Source of the DNA: Fulvia fulva
Lineage: Eukaryota > Ascomycota > Dothideomycetes > Mycosphaerellales > Mycosphaerellaceae
NCBI RefSeq assembly: GCF_020509005.1
Contig: NC_063019.1
Location: 868,001-932,000, forward strand
Reading direction: 5' to 3'
DNA length: 64,000 bases
A program made the translations under genes and the position numbers. This document shows, piece by piece, positions 47,210-59,976 of this stretch. Every line of letters starts with the position of its first letter. Position 1 is the stretch's first letter. Under the pieces are notes generated by a model. The model had not been told where the DNA came from and searched no databases. It was given only the letters and a program-made list of their open reading frames with translations.

Positions 47210-49732
47210 GTCTACGACGAGAATCACCTATACGTAGTGTCGGCTACGAACCTCTCGTCTTGCTACGAGAGAGCTAAGTATTCTTACGCTAGAGCGTCGT
47301 AGGCGCGACGGGCGCGTAACGTAGGCGAAGCCGCGGCGAATAAAGGACTACTAGCAAAACGGGTATAAAAACTATCCGACGAGCGTATACTCGTGTCGGG
47401 AGCGAGTCTCTCTTCTTTCTATATATAAGAAGGGCGCGCAACCGTGGCCTATACGCTCGATAGGACACCTCTAGTATAAGTACAGAATTTTTACCTCCGG
47501 AGACCGTAAACCGAGCGGGCTAAGCGACGAACATTAGACGAGCGGACTATAGAACAATAACTAAGCGGACTATACGACGGCGTCGAGCGGACTACGAAAC
47601 AATCTAGTATTTACTAGCGGGCAATACGGTAGGTAGGTAGACACGCGACGAAGCCTATAAGGGCCTATTAAATACCCGGTATAGGAACGAGGGTTTTGCC
47701 TAAGGCACTACCTATTCCGCTATATAACGCACCTAGTCTAATATAGTAGATTACGACGAGGAAAAGACGATAGCCTAAGTAAGGAAAAGACGGCTCTTAG
47801 GACGGGGAAAAGACGTATAATACAAGTAGATTAGTTCTATAATCGGGGAGGATCGAGGGTAGGGTAATAAGGAGCTTTATATTAGTTAGTAGGTAGAAAC
47901 GTAAGGAGTACGCTACCCGGCGTGGTGTGTGCCCCGAGCAAACCTACGAGGCATAGACGGCCGCTTTCTAGAGATAGGCTACGGTAACGCGAAGGGCGTC
48001 AAAACCTAGGGCGTAGTATATACTAGTAGCGACGGCTAATACTATCTATATAGCCCGAGAGGCCGGATACGTATATCGGTTAATAGAGAGTACTAAAGGG
48101 CTTAGGCCTATAGAGGTAGATATTAGCTTAAGGAGTAAATAGAGAGGGAGGGCGTAGAGGGAAGCTTTTGCTCCGGGCTAACCTCTCGAAACGAGGCTAT
48201 ACGGTAGTACTAGATAAGTAGGAAAGCGCGGTTAAGACTTATTACCTTATCTCGTAGCTAGCTTACTAAATACGATTCCTTCCTTACGTCCGACCGGCAA
48301 TTACCTTTAGGGCACTAGTCTAGTATCTATCCTACGCGACTAGCTAGATAAAGTAGATTCAAAACGTATAGAACGAATGTTTACGAAGGGTGACCGGGGT
48401 ATACCGTACTATACCGACGTAGGTCCTAGAAGTAGATACGTAGATTACGCTACTAGACCTCTACCTCTAATAGCTCGCTATAGGCTATACGCTCTAAACG
48501 GCGAATAGTAAGGTAGGGAGCGACATCCGCGCGGCGTACTAGGTAATTACGACACGCCTTCGATCTATAGCGCCTAAAAAAAGATAGGATTATAGGCCGA
48601 GCGGTAGCTAGATACGTAATAAACCCCGATAGTAAAGCTCCGAGTATAGGCCCTAGCTAGCGGTATACTAGTAGTAGGAGCGGGATAGGGACGCGAAGAA
48701 CGGAAGGCTATAGCGAACGCGGTCCGTAGATATATATAGGGAATCTAGAACGCGCGCTAGGAGAAAGGCGAACGGTACCTAAACGGGCGACTACTACGGC
48801 GACGAGTATACCGACGAGAAGACGAGGTAGCGGCGAAGATAGGACCTATTAGCCGAGATAGGGTACCGCTCTTCCGAGCCCTTACCCGCCTATAGGCGAC
48901 AGTCGCGATACTACTCCGCTCGGAACATATTAGGTTTAAGGACTATCTATACCGCCGAAAGGTACTAGGAGTAGATAGTAGCCTATACGAATGTAGACGT
49001 GTCTAGACGCTAAAACACGTCGTACTATTCTACCTACGCTTTATAGAAGCCCGATAGGTAATACGCCTCGAGACTAGGGCTATAGACTTCTAATATATAA
49101 TAGGTATAGCGCGTAGGATACGACTAGCGGCACGAATAGTAATACGGACCGGCCTACTATAGTAGTTCTAGATAGCGGGTAAGATAGTAGTAAGAATAGA
49201 GGAGGTAGCCTAGGAGGGAGAGCTCTAGGAAGCCTTCGAAGGCGCCCTACCTATAGACGTAGTAGGACTCCGGCGGTACCGACGACTACGTATACGGGTA
49301 GACCGTAGCCTATAGCGACCCCGAGTATAGGAGGAATAGCGGTAGGGGTACTAATAGAGTATAGGAGCCCGGAAGGGTCGACTCGTCGTCTACTCGACGG
49401 CTAGCTCGTTCTCCGCTCGACGGCCGACCTATCTCCTACTCGATAGGCGACCCGCCTCTACTAATAGTCGACCTGTCGTCTGCTCGATAGTCGGCTAGCT
49501 ACTAATACTCGTTCCTAGGTACCGGGTAGATTAGTACTCCGGGGCGGCTAACTACCTAGTACTTACCGCTTCTAGTACGATAGATTGACCGACAAGTAAT
49601 AGAGAGAACTTACTAACACCTAAAGAGGGTTTTTCCCCGTACGACGGTTTTCCCCTCCTCTCTTCCTTAATAGCTCCCGGCCTCGTAGACCTTTTAGGAG
49701 CTAGATAGGCGTTATAAATGTATTTATTTATT
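47210..49732 (+). mobile_element. Chimeric LINE: LINE-A 5' region fused to LINE-B 3' end
   Basis: 2,523 bp between direct copies of TATTATTAAGGAAAG (47195-47209 and 49733-49747). Bases 47210-48287 match the 5' 1,079 bases of LINE-A copy 2 in sense. Bases 48288-49732 match the LINE-B 3' end (complement of 62003-63446), including the C-terminal region of ORF2 and an ATTT tail. The join is ...CCTTAC|GTCCGACC with at most a base of overlap. Gypsy-B at about 56425-56450 gives the uninterrupted version of the target. Heavily RIP-mutated, no open frame. It resembles the MINE chimeras of Magnaporthe in form. Confidence 0.87.
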
Positions 49733-49735
49733 TAT
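49721..49735 (+). repeat. (ATTT)n tail of the chimeric LINE
   Basis: Tandem ATTT units after ATAAATGT. The LINE-B copy at 62003 ends the same way (AAATAAAT on the plus strand). Confidence 0.8.
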
Positions 49736-49747
49736 TATTAAGGAAAG

Positions 49748-51586
49748 TAAATGTATATTACCCATTAGCTATCCCTAGTATTATAAGGTATAAGCTAATA
49801 ATAGGGGTATGTTCTATTTCTACTATCCTAAGAATATATAATAATAGCTTAAGTCCTTCTAGCGGCTCTACTAGGAGTACTTCCTTATATCGTATCTTCT
49901 CCTCTTCGTGTCTACTACTTATTACGCTTAAATAGCGGACTAGGCATTTTCCGCCGGTAGTATAACGGTAGTACCGCTAGCGTTAGTACTAGGACGTACT
50001 AGTATCTCGTATTTAAAGAGTTCGTAAGTACGCTACTATAGACGATAACCGGGCTCACGACATTTCTTATAGAGGTTCTTACGTATATAACGAGTATTCT
50101 TAGCTTCGTCTATAGTCTCGCCGAGATTACTCTTAAAAGGTTTAGGACGGGTAGACTAGGCCTTACGGGTTAGCTTATTAGAGCCTAAGCCCGAGCCTAG
50201 GCCTACTAGCTTATCGTTATTATCCTTACCGTCCTTATTCTTATTATCCTTCTTATCGTTCTTTAGCTTCTTAGAACGCGGGTATAGGGCGTCGAGGATC
50301 TTAAAGTCTTCGTCTACTTAATAGAGGTTATCTATTATCTTAGTTATCGTTAAGGGTCGGAAGTTAAGATACTTATTAAGGTAGCGGATAGTTAGCTTAC
50401 GTTATAGATTATCTATTATATCTTTACCCTTAAGGCCTAGGATATTAGTATTCTACTAGTTTTCTAGCGCTACTTAGGGAAGAAGGTCTAGAAGCTGTCC
50501 TTATTATCTATCTTAAGATTATTTAGGTAGTTACGAGCCCTACTAACTAAGTTACGGTCTCTATATCGCTTAGCGAGTTCCTTAATTAGGTCGTTAAGGC
50601 CCTTATACGTCTTCTTACTACTAGTTAGGCTTCCTAAGATAGTAGGGATCTTAGGTCTAACTAACTCCTAGGCGTTACCTAGCGAGGCTAGTAAGTCGTA
50701 TACGAACTTAAGTACTACCTTCTTATCGCGGAAGACTATATAGTCGATAATAGTCTCTAACTCGGAGAAGAACTTCTCGAGGGAGGGTCTAGATAGCTTA
50801 CTATTAATAGCACTAACAAACTTCTTAGGCTTGTCTATACTACGCTAAGTCTTAAAGGGCTAGCTAAGGTCCGGATCGTACTTAACTAGAGACTCGAAGT
50901 CGTAGACTAGCTTCTTCTTAGAAGAGCGGTAATAAGTACGAGCATCGCTATCCGACTCCGAGGCCTTCTCTAACTTATTAGATAATAGATTAGAGTCGTT
51001 ACTATTATCTAGCTTATGTATAGACTTCTTAGCTTTCTTTCTAGTAGTATAGCGAGCTATCTTATCCTCGTACTTATTACCGCGGTCCTTATTACTAGCT
51101 CTACTAGCTCTACTATTATTATTCTTATCCTTAAATAGGGTTCGGCCGTTTTATAGAGCACGGCGCTATAATATAGCGCGAGATAGTAAGGATTGTACTC
51201 GAGAGTAGCCTCGGCGGTCATCGAGTTACTTCCTAAGGTTACCTACCTAAGTTTACTACGACTTATTAAGCTACTCGATATCGCTCTAATAGGTCTAGGC
51301 TTCTATCTTATATATATTAAGGTCAAATTCGAGGGCCTTGATCTTCGAGTTGTTATTAGATAACTACTAAAGTGCCTCCTTTACTTACTTCTTTAGGGTA
51401 TCGTTCTTTATAGTAAGCGAGCTAATCTCGGTAGTTATTACTATACTTAAGGATACTCTAGGTTAGGCCTTTAGGTTATCGAGTTCCTACTAGACCTAAG
51501 TAAGCTATTACTTAGCCTAATCTATTTCTCCTTATACCGTACCTAGGTCCTTCTAGAAAGCGTCGCGGTACTTAATAGTATCCTCC
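49748..51586 (-). pseudogene. Gypsy-A gag region, left part
   Basis: Degraded coding DNA parallel to the gag part of Gypsy-B, with no readable frame. It continues at 59073 after Gypsy-B; CCTCC (51582-51586) is the duplicated target. Confidence 0.55.
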
Positions 51587-51779
51587 TATTATAGGTAGTA
51601 ATCTATAAGACGATAGTATAGGGTTACCGTAAAATAAGCGTTATTCGGTAAGGCTACGAAAGAGAAGCGCGAAGCGCGCGAGATATATAAGGAAGCGCTA
51701 AGGCGCTAGTACGCGGGGATACGGGTTCCCCGCGGGGAAGAGCCGCGGCGCGACGTTACGGTAGTAGTAAACCGTAATA
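51587..51779 (-). repeat. Gypsy-B 3' LTR
   Basis: 193 bp, TATTATAGG...CCGTAATA. It is followed by GTACCCCCCC, the complement of the polypurine tract. Confidence 0.88.
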
Positions 51780-51859
51780 GTACCCCCCCTTTAGATTGCT
51801 ATTCGTCCTCGGACGGCTCTGTCTCTATAGTAGTATATCTACGAAAACTATATTATCCT

Positions 51860-54800
51860 CTAGTCTACCTTATTCAGCTTAAGTATCCTCTAAACCCTTA
51901 ATATCCTCCTTACTATCGATTACTATATCCGTTAGGCGGCTAAGCTAGTACGGCTATATCGAGGCTTAGGGTATATAGCGACATCCTTATTCTAACGCTT
52001 ATTATAGAGACTTCTATCCGCTATTATCCTTATAGAAGTAGGTATACGCGGTTCTATAGCAGCCCTAGCGTGTTAAGTATCCGAGCCTATGTCTATAGCG
52101 TTCGTTTCTATAGAGCTTTATAGGTTAACTATAGGCGTATCGACGGCGGCTATAGGATAAAACTCTATCGTACTCGTATTAAGTCTTGTCGAGTAGTATA
52201 AAGTCCTTACTTATAGCTTAGACGCCGTTACGGGCGTATTAGTTTACGGTATAACTACCGGTATAGACGTACTTATATTCTCCGTAGGTACCTAGCTAGA
52301 CTTAGTATAAGATCGTAGTATACTAGTAACTCGGTCCTTATTAGGTACCTAGTCGTACGGCGGCTTAAAGTCGGCGGGTATAGACTTCGTTAGAAAGTTA
52401 TAGTAGAAGTCTATAATAGAGGCGGCTGCTCCTACTAATACTTCTAGTAGCTCCTAGCTCGGCTCGCGGTATCCTTTCTACTTTACTAGGTACTTATACT
52501 CGTCTTGCTTTAGTAGTAAGTATTTTAGTAGTCTTCCCTTTAGCTTAAAATATTTCCTATCGAGTATATCCTCTACGAAGTACTCTTCGGATGTTTCGTC
52601 GTCGTCGTCGCGGGTAATCTCGATTAGAGGCGGCGGTGCTAGGATCTGTCTAGGTTCGGGGTTATTAGTAGCTAGTTATAGGAGCGAGGCGTAGAAAGTA
52701 TTATAGAGATTGCCTAACTAATCGGGTATTATAACGTAGTAAGCATTTTAATATAGGAGTGCTACGGTGATCTCGTACGGCCCTACGTTCTTAATATTAA
52801 GCTTCTTAGACGGGCGTATTATTAACTAGTTAGTAGTATTGATATAAACTTCGTCGCCGATATTATAATTCGGAGGTAGCTAGCGATATACGTTTATAAA
52901 ATCTGCTTATAACGCTTAGGCTAACATAATTTCTTGCCTTAGATATACGTATATCTAGTTTATACGCTTAGTAAACGTATTCGTAGATTCTGTATCGAGT
53001 CATCACTTATAGGGCATAAGCTTTATAGGGGTGGTTAGACTAGTATCCGTGAATTCTAGGTTACGACCGGTATTAGCGTAGAAGGGTAATACTCTAGTAG
53101 TAGCTAATATATAATTGTTAGTAGTAAACTCGGTAAGTAGTAACTAATTAACCTAATTATCTTAGGCGTAGTTAATATAGGCCCTAAGGTAACGTTCTAT
53201 AACCTTATTCGTGTTTTTAGACTATCTATCGGATTCTAGGTAAAAGGCCGTCGATAGTCGTTATTAAATACCGAGTAGGGAGTAAACTCGTCTCTAGAAC
53301 GTAGACGTCTACTAGGAGCCCCGATTCGAGACGATGCTCTTAGGAATGCTATAACGTACGAAGATATAGCGGATAAAGATATATACGATATATAGGGCGT
53401 CTATCTATAGTACTAGAATTAGGTGTCTCTCCTTAGTAAGCCTGTCCGTGACTATAAGGACGTTCTTATATGTTTGTCCGTCGGTTAAGCTCTTACTTAC
53501 GGGCAAATCTATAACGAAGTCAATAGCGATATCCTCCTATACTCCGAAGGGTACCGGTAATAGTATAAGGAGGCCCTAATACTACTAATTTGACGGAACC
53601 GTTGTTCTATATATAATATAATTACGGACAAATCTCTTAATCGTTTATACTATACGTAGCTAGCGGTAGTTTCTACTAATTAACTCGAATATCTTTTTAC
53701 GGCCGGGATGCCTAGCCGCGGGTATGTCGTAGAAACGTTTCGTAATTAGAGTACGAAGTTCTACTACGGTAGTAACTTCTAGGATAAATAAGCTATATCC
53801 TCCGTAAGCGTTCTTTATATAGATTATACTATCTTCTACTTTAGACGTACGATCGTCGATCTTATATTTACGTAATAGGGGTATATACTAGTTCTAGGAT
53901 AGCTGTTATATAGTAGCCTAAACGGTCTCTTCGTTATATAGAGCCTTAACTTATTCAAGTAAATCCTACTATACTACCTACTACGCTACCTCACCCTCCC
54001 GTAGCTCGCTTAAATTGACCTTAATATCGAGGCGAGCGGGCGGTAGGATGACCTAGCTCTAATACTATAGACGTAGATCGCTTAGATCCGACGGTAGATC
54101 TTACGATCGTCTAGTAAGACTATTAGGCTTTATACCCTATATACCTAGACGATAGGTAATTTTGAATACGAACTGTACTAGGAACTATACCTAGCGTACC
54201 TACCGTCTATTAAGTTGTTTCGTACTTATAAAGTATTCTAGGTTCTTATAATCGGAGTAGATAATAACGGGATTGTTATCTATATCCTTTATATTCTCGA
54301 AATCGGTATCTATATTATCGTCTAAGTTAACGGTAAGCTTAGGTCTCTATTCTCCGAAGGCGAGGACGATAGCCAATAGTTTCTTATCGTAAATCTCGTA
54401 GTTATACTCCTATAGTAACATCTTCTTAGATATATATACTACCGGTCTCTAGGCGTCTCCGTGTTTCTATAAAATTACTACCGTAGTAACGAAACCTAAG
54501 GTATCTATTTCGACTATAGTCTCTAACCCTAGTACGAAGTATACGAGTACCGTATCCGTTAAGAATACATCTTTCAATCCTTAGAAGGCTACTTCGTATT
54601 CTATTATCTAAACGAATAGTATCGGTTTGCTATTCTTACTAGTCTTTATTAAATTCGTAAGGGGTATATAGATTTTAGAGAAGTTCTATATAAACCTTCG
54701 ATAGAAGTTTCCGAACCTAAGGAATGCTTATATATCCTTTAGGCATATTAGAGTAAGCTAGTTCTTAACTACGTCGACCTTTTCTAGGTCTATATAGATA

Positions 54801-56500
54801 CCGTCGACTTCTATAATAATACTAAGGTACTTCGTCTCTATTTAGTAGAACTCGTATTTGTCGATGTCTAATTATAGGCCGGCTTTACGTATACGTTATA
54901 ATACTTTACGTACGTATTATATATATTTCTCGAATATGTCGCTAAAGATTAGGATATTATCTAGGTATACTAAACAGAAGTCAACGAGATACTCCCTAAG
55001 CGTATCGTTAATATATAATTAGAATGTTCCTAGAGCATTATATAGGCCGAAAGGCATTACTATACACTCGAATTGACTATAGCGAGTACTAAACGCAGTT
55101 TTCTATTCGTAGCCCTCCGTAATACGAATACGGTTAAAGGTAGAGATAACATCGAGTTTAGTAAAGTACTTCTTCCTATTTAGGCGGTTTAGCGTTTCTT
55201 AGAATAGCGGTATTAGGTATCTACTTTTGACCGTAAGGGCGTTAAGAGCTCTATAGTTAATATAGACCCGTAGACCGCCGCCTAGTTTACGTATAATTAG
55301 TACTAGTATAGAAGCCGGGCTCGTACTTTGTTATATCGCTCTAGATTCTAGCTAATTATTAACCTACTTCTTAATTACCTTATTCTCGCGAGACGACATT
55401 ACGTATAGCCGCTTAAAAGGAGGTGACTTAGTTTTGTCTTTAAGGTGTATTTTATAGTCTTTACTAGGGCGGTAAGGTAGGATCTTCGATATATCCTAAC
55501 GGTTAAAATAGTCCTCGAAATCGTATAGTTCCTAGGGTAAGTAGACCTTAGTATCTTAGTCCTTATCTTTACCTTTTATAAATCTATCGAAGTCGCTATT
55601 CACTATTATTATATAAACTGTTAAGGGGTTTACTAAATATACCTTTCGAAGGTTTATAGCGTAGAGCCTAGTAGGATCGAAGTCTTACCTAGTCGCTACT
55701 ATTACGTAGGCTCGTAATAGATTAGCGTAGTACTTCTAACTAGGTAGTATAATCTATATTTTATAGACTTCCGCTCCTTTCTTACGAGCTAGTTTTACTA
55801 CGTAGGCCGCGGAGATGTTTATAATATCGATCTCTAGTTCTAGTTCGACAACTCGTTACTTTTGTTTCGTATATTAGCACGGTCGCTTTAACGTCTTAAC
55901 GCCGTCTACCGGTAACGGTTATCGAGTATATATACGGAAGTCATCCTCTTCGTCCTCGAACGTCGTATAGAACTATAGTTAGGGTCTATCCTTAGGTAAC
56001 GATAGCGTAGGAGCGGTGACTTCGTCGGGGTCGTCTTCTACTATCGGCGGTCGATAATTGCCTAATAGTACTAGCGTAGCTAGATAGTTAATAGACTATA
56101 CTATTAGGTACTTATTAGACCTCTAGTTTACCTTATAGGTACGGCATTTCAAATGATTCATTATTATAATGCCCTTCTCCTATTATATCTCTAGTTTATA
56201 GTCTACAAACTAACTAGAGCCGAGCACGATGTTATACTCTAGTGATTCTACTAAATAGTAGCTAAGGATTTCGACGTAGCCGCCGATATTAAAAGGAAAG
56301 TACGTAGACTCGGTAATAAGCTCGTTAGCGGAGCCGCTATTAGCTAGTCCTAATTAAAGAGGTTCTTCCTAGAGTCGAGGAAGATTATATATACGAGCGT
56401 ATATAGAATTTATATACTAAGAGGTAGTACTATAATTAAGGAAGGTAAGAGCTTAATTACTATCTATACTACTAGGTATTATAAGGTAAGGGGACACTCT
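51860..56500 (-). pseudogene. Gypsy-B pol relic
   Basis: Minus strand. RT box Y-L-D-N-I-L-I (second D changed to N by G-to-A) at 54956-54967. RNase H lies near 54150-54450. The integrase first-Asp region (A-I-D-F-V-I-D-L-P, then V-T-D-R-L-T-K) is near 53440-53560, and the second near 53310-53330 (S-N-R-G-S). The chromodomain lies near 52440-52530 (Y-K-Y-L-V-K, then K-G-Y-R-E-P-S-stop-E-L). Stops occur throughout. Confidence 0.8.
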
Positions 56501-56549
56501 CGGCCTTAGTGCCCCTCGTATAATAGGCGGTGTTAGAGAGCTTACTAAT

Positions 56550-58800
56550 ATACGTAAAGCGTACTCTAGTCCTTATATTACCGTATCTCGCTATATTTCC
56601 TTCTTAGTATTATATTCGTAAGTAGGACTAACGGTTGTCGTACTTAAGCGTTAGTCTAGCCATTTCCCTATTACTAAGGGTTAGCCGGTGTCTATATTAT
56701 AGAGCTAGTATTCGCGCGCGGCGGAGGGCGCTTATACTACTTAATAGGGTAGTCTAGTAAGTATAAGTTATAGTCTATACGGCGGTAGCGGACATAACCG
56801 CCTACTACGATAATGCTAGCCTTCTCCTTAGGCTCGAGCTTCTTAAGTTCCTTAAATTCGCGCGGTATCTAAGCGTATAGCTTAAGGCCTAAACCTTAGG
56901 CTACGCCGGGCACGGTAGGTATAGTACCGTTACTACCGCTAGTACTACGAGGTAGTCGTAGTATACCTAGGGTCTTTGACTTTAGGCACTCGAACTTAGC
57001 TTCGAGCTTATAGTATAGGTCGACTAAGTCTTCGCGGTCCTTAGTCTCTATAGGTAGTGCCTCTATATATTTATAGTTAAGCTTACCCTCGGGTAGGTAG
57101 TGATTAGTCTTAGCTAATAGGTCGTACAAGTTACGCTATTCGTCGTACTTAGCGATAAAGATAGAAAATGACTCTTTTTTACCCTACTATAAGATCTAGA
57201 GCTTCTAGAAGGCCTTGCCTACGACGTCCTTCTTACTATACCGATCGATAAGGAATTAGATCATCCTATCGATAGACTTAAAGGGGTTAACGTAATTATA
57301 CTTAGTACGCTTAGAGGGTACTAGCGGATTCTATAGCTAGTACGGGTACCCGTCGAGGTAGTTAAGGATATAGCGTAGTCCGTCCTCGATAGTCTAGCAC
57401 TATATTACGGACAGCTTGATCTCTAGCTAATCGAGCTAACGGTTAAAGTTTATATTCTTATTATCGAACTTACTTTCTAGGTCCTTAACTAACTTATTAG
57501 TATATATAATATTGACGGAGGGTTCGATAGTAGTGAACTAGCTAACGGCGGTATTACTAGTCACCCTAGAAGCACTACTAGGTATGCCCTAGCGTTCTCG
57601 TCGTAAGGAGTTACGGCGTAGGTAATAGGGTAGTCGACTATTATCTCTACCCTTATCGTTATTAGAGTTGTCTCCGTCGTAATCGCTACTACCTCTACTA
57701 CCTCCTCGTCGGGTGACTCTACCTATACGGTCCTACTAAGTAGGAGGCGTAGGTGATTATGAAACACCGTTACGACGAGGGGAGTAGACGCGGACCTAAC
57801 GACTACGGTTATTATTATTATTACCGTTAGTACCGCTAGTATTGTCATCCTATTAGAGGCGCTAATTAGCTTCCTTAAGGTCTTATATCTAACTCTTATA
57901 CTTCTAGTATTTGTTAAAGTAGAATATAAAGAGGCCCTTAACATCCTTATCCTTTTCGAGTTAACTAAGACTCTCGGATACGATATTACGTTCCTTCTTT
58001 ATATTAGTGTACTTACGCTATATGACCTTATTAGCCTTCTTTAGAGACTCGACCTAGTTAAAAAGTGTAATAAAGTCTAACTATATCTAGCGAACGAGGT
58101 GAAACATAATCTCCGGGTATACTATAGTACGAGTTACGAACTCGGCTAGGCTCTTAATAGTAGTATACTCTAAGGCGATTACCTACTCCTTAGGTTAGCG
58201 TATATTATTAGTTTCACTATCTTATATAGATATATTATCTCTTAACTCTATAATCTTATACACCTTAATTCCTCCTTCTTCTAAGATCTATTCTTCGTCG
58301 AGGAATTGTACGAAGTTAATAGGGTCGGAGGTTAAGGCAAACTACTATTCTTTAGGTAGTAGGTCCTTCTCGATCTCTTATTATTCGGCGGCGAATACAT
58401 TCGAGTCGTCGTCGGAAGGGAAGGCACCTAGGGCGGTATCGATACCTAGGTTATCGAGTATCTACGTTTTAGTAGATACGGTTAGGAAAAGCTTAGCGCG
58501 TATAAGCGACTAACGCTTATACTTACTAAGATCTAGATAAAGGGGTTGCTTAGCTAAGAGCACCCCGTTAGTAGTACTACCGGGTATAGCTATATTATAC
58601 TATTTTATAGTAGATAAGACGGCTCTCTTAGTAGGTATATAAGGGCCCTATAAGAGTAGGGAGGCGCGCGTTCTACGCGAAGAAGAGAGGTGATCTATTA
58701 ACTTAACTAATACGCTTATTTACGCGACTATAGTTGTTATTAATACGCCTATACGCGCGACTCGACGGTCAGTAACTATAGTAAACTTGACCTACCTTAA
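56550..58800 (-). pseudogene. Gypsy-B gag relic
   Basis: Degraded Gag with a mutated CCHC knuckle near 56590-56630 (N-T-K-K and R-D remain). One short open part (56896-57129, 77 codons) has the charged, helical look of capsid sequence (L-V-D-L-Y-Y-K-L-E-A-K). Not functional. Confidence 0.6.
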
Positions 58801-58874
58801 CGCGTACTTTACTAGTACGATTTGATTATAACTACTAGCCTAACTAGATAGGCCGCTTATAAGACTAAATAAAC

Positions 58875-59067
58875 TATTACGGGTAGTAATCTATAAGACG
58901 ATAGTATAGGGTTGCCGTAAAATAAGCGTTGTTTGGTAAGGCTACGAAAGAGAAGCGTAAAGCGCGCGAGATATATAAGGAAGCGCTAAGGCGCTAGTAC
59001 GCGGGGATACGGGTTCCCCGCGGGGAAGAGCCCCGGCGCGACGTTACGGTAGTAGTGAACCGTAACA
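58875..59067 (-). repeat. Gypsy-B 5' LTR
   Basis: 193 bp, TATTACGGG...CCGTAACA, near identical to 51587-51779. Differences are mostly transitions. Confidence 0.88.
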
Positions 59068-59072
59068 CCTCC

Positions 59073-59814
59073 TTCTATATCTTTAATATATCGCGATCCT
59101 TAACTAGTATATCGTACTCGTTACGTATCTACTAATCGTAACTCTTCTATCTCCTAAGCTCTTACCCTACTTTACCTAAATACTCGTAGAGTATAGTCGC
59201 TATTTATACTATATTCCTATACTGTTACTCTATACGTTATAGGATAAAGTAGATAGCCGCGGCCCTCTCGGGCTCCTATACGAGCTTAACGAGTTAATTA
59301 GTATCGAGTTATAGGAGGTTATTAACGGGGATTTAGAGGGTCTTCGCGACTTATTATTATGTCTTATCTTCCTCTCCTTCGCCTTCTTTAGTAGCGCTAT
59401 AGTCGTCGTAGTTAACTACCGCCGTAGCTATATTATTAATATTCTAGATCTTATTATCGGAAAGAAGGTCGTATAGGTTAAACTTAGGCGGTAGGTCGGT
59501 AACTAGTCGCTATAAGCTCTCGAGTTTATACTATAAGGCGTCGTCGGTCGTTTACTACTACTACTATATCTATCCTTAAGTCTATATATTATATATAGAA
59601 TCGAGCTATACTACTAGTCGTATAGTTAGTAGCGAGCCTCGCTATCCTTAAGGGCGTACTATATTAGGCACTACTTAGCCTAAGGTAGTAGTCTCTTATA
59701 CCGAGTCGTACGTTTTTTCTAACGTACGCCGTAATGTCTTATTACGGTTATTAATAATCTATACTCTTATAGATCCCGTCGTAGCTCTTCTACGGATATA
59801 GAGATCTAGTTAAG
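59073..59814 (-). other. Gypsy-A gag right part and 5' region
   Basis: Degraded, no readable frame. It lies between the right LTR of Gypsy-B and the right LTR of Gypsy-A, so by position it is the 5' internal part of Gypsy-A. I could not recognise its primer-binding site. Confidence 0.55.
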
Positions 59815-59976
59815 TATAGCGGTTTATAGTAGTATTGATATAAAGTAGCTAGGTACTTTAGGAAAGAGGAGCGCGAGGTACGCCGAGGCTATATACGAGC
59901 CGAGGTATTACGCTAGTACGCGCGGTTACGTAACCTACGTACTAGCTATCTATTTCCTAGGCCTAGGGCCGTGATA
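59815..59976 (-). repeat. Gypsy-A right (5') LTR, uninterrupted
   Basis: 162 bp, TATAGCGGTT...GGGCCGTGATA. It matches the split left LTR and gives the empty site for the MITE (GGCTATATACGAGCC). Confidence 0.75.

Larger units (their letters stand above)
51587..59067 (-). mobile_element. Gypsy-B, full-length Ty3/Gypsy chromovirus
   Basis: 7,481 bp with two 193-bp LTRs and a perfect CCTCC target duplication (51582-51586 and 59068-59072), inserted in the gag region of Gypsy-A. LTR ends are TGTTACGG-type inverted repeats. Order on the minus strand: gag, zinc knuckle, protease, RT, RNase H, integrase, chromodomain. Heavily RIP-mutated, with no intact frame. It is related to Gypsy-A along its length but has a different LTR. 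Confidence 0.9.
14771..59976 (-). mobile_element. Gypsy-A, Ty3/Gypsy chromovirus exploded by nested insertions
   Basis: Gypsy-A's own sequence is about 6.4 kb in these pieces: left LTR 14771-14850 plus 31310-31392; 3' pol 31393-31487 and 37029-38072; a stub 39994-40015; RNase H to protease 44887-47209; gag 49748-51586; gag and 5' region 59073-59814; right LTR 59815-59976. The pieces line up in order with Gypsy-B. The chromodomain lies near 37355-37440 (G-Y-S-K-P-T-stop-E-P) and the RT Y-L-D-D at 45675-45686. The segment matching about 53180-54140 of Gypsy-B (integrase zinc and catalytic core) is missing. No reading frame survives; the element is heavily RIP-mutated. No target duplication was found at the outer ends (ATTTA versus AAAAG). 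Confidence 0.8.

Noticed and set aside
47210..48287. LINE 5' inversion (twin priming) as the origin of the chimera
   Set aside because: The 5' piece is in sense relative to LINE-A and belongs to a different LINE family from the 3' piece, so inversion of one LINE's own 5' part does not explain it.
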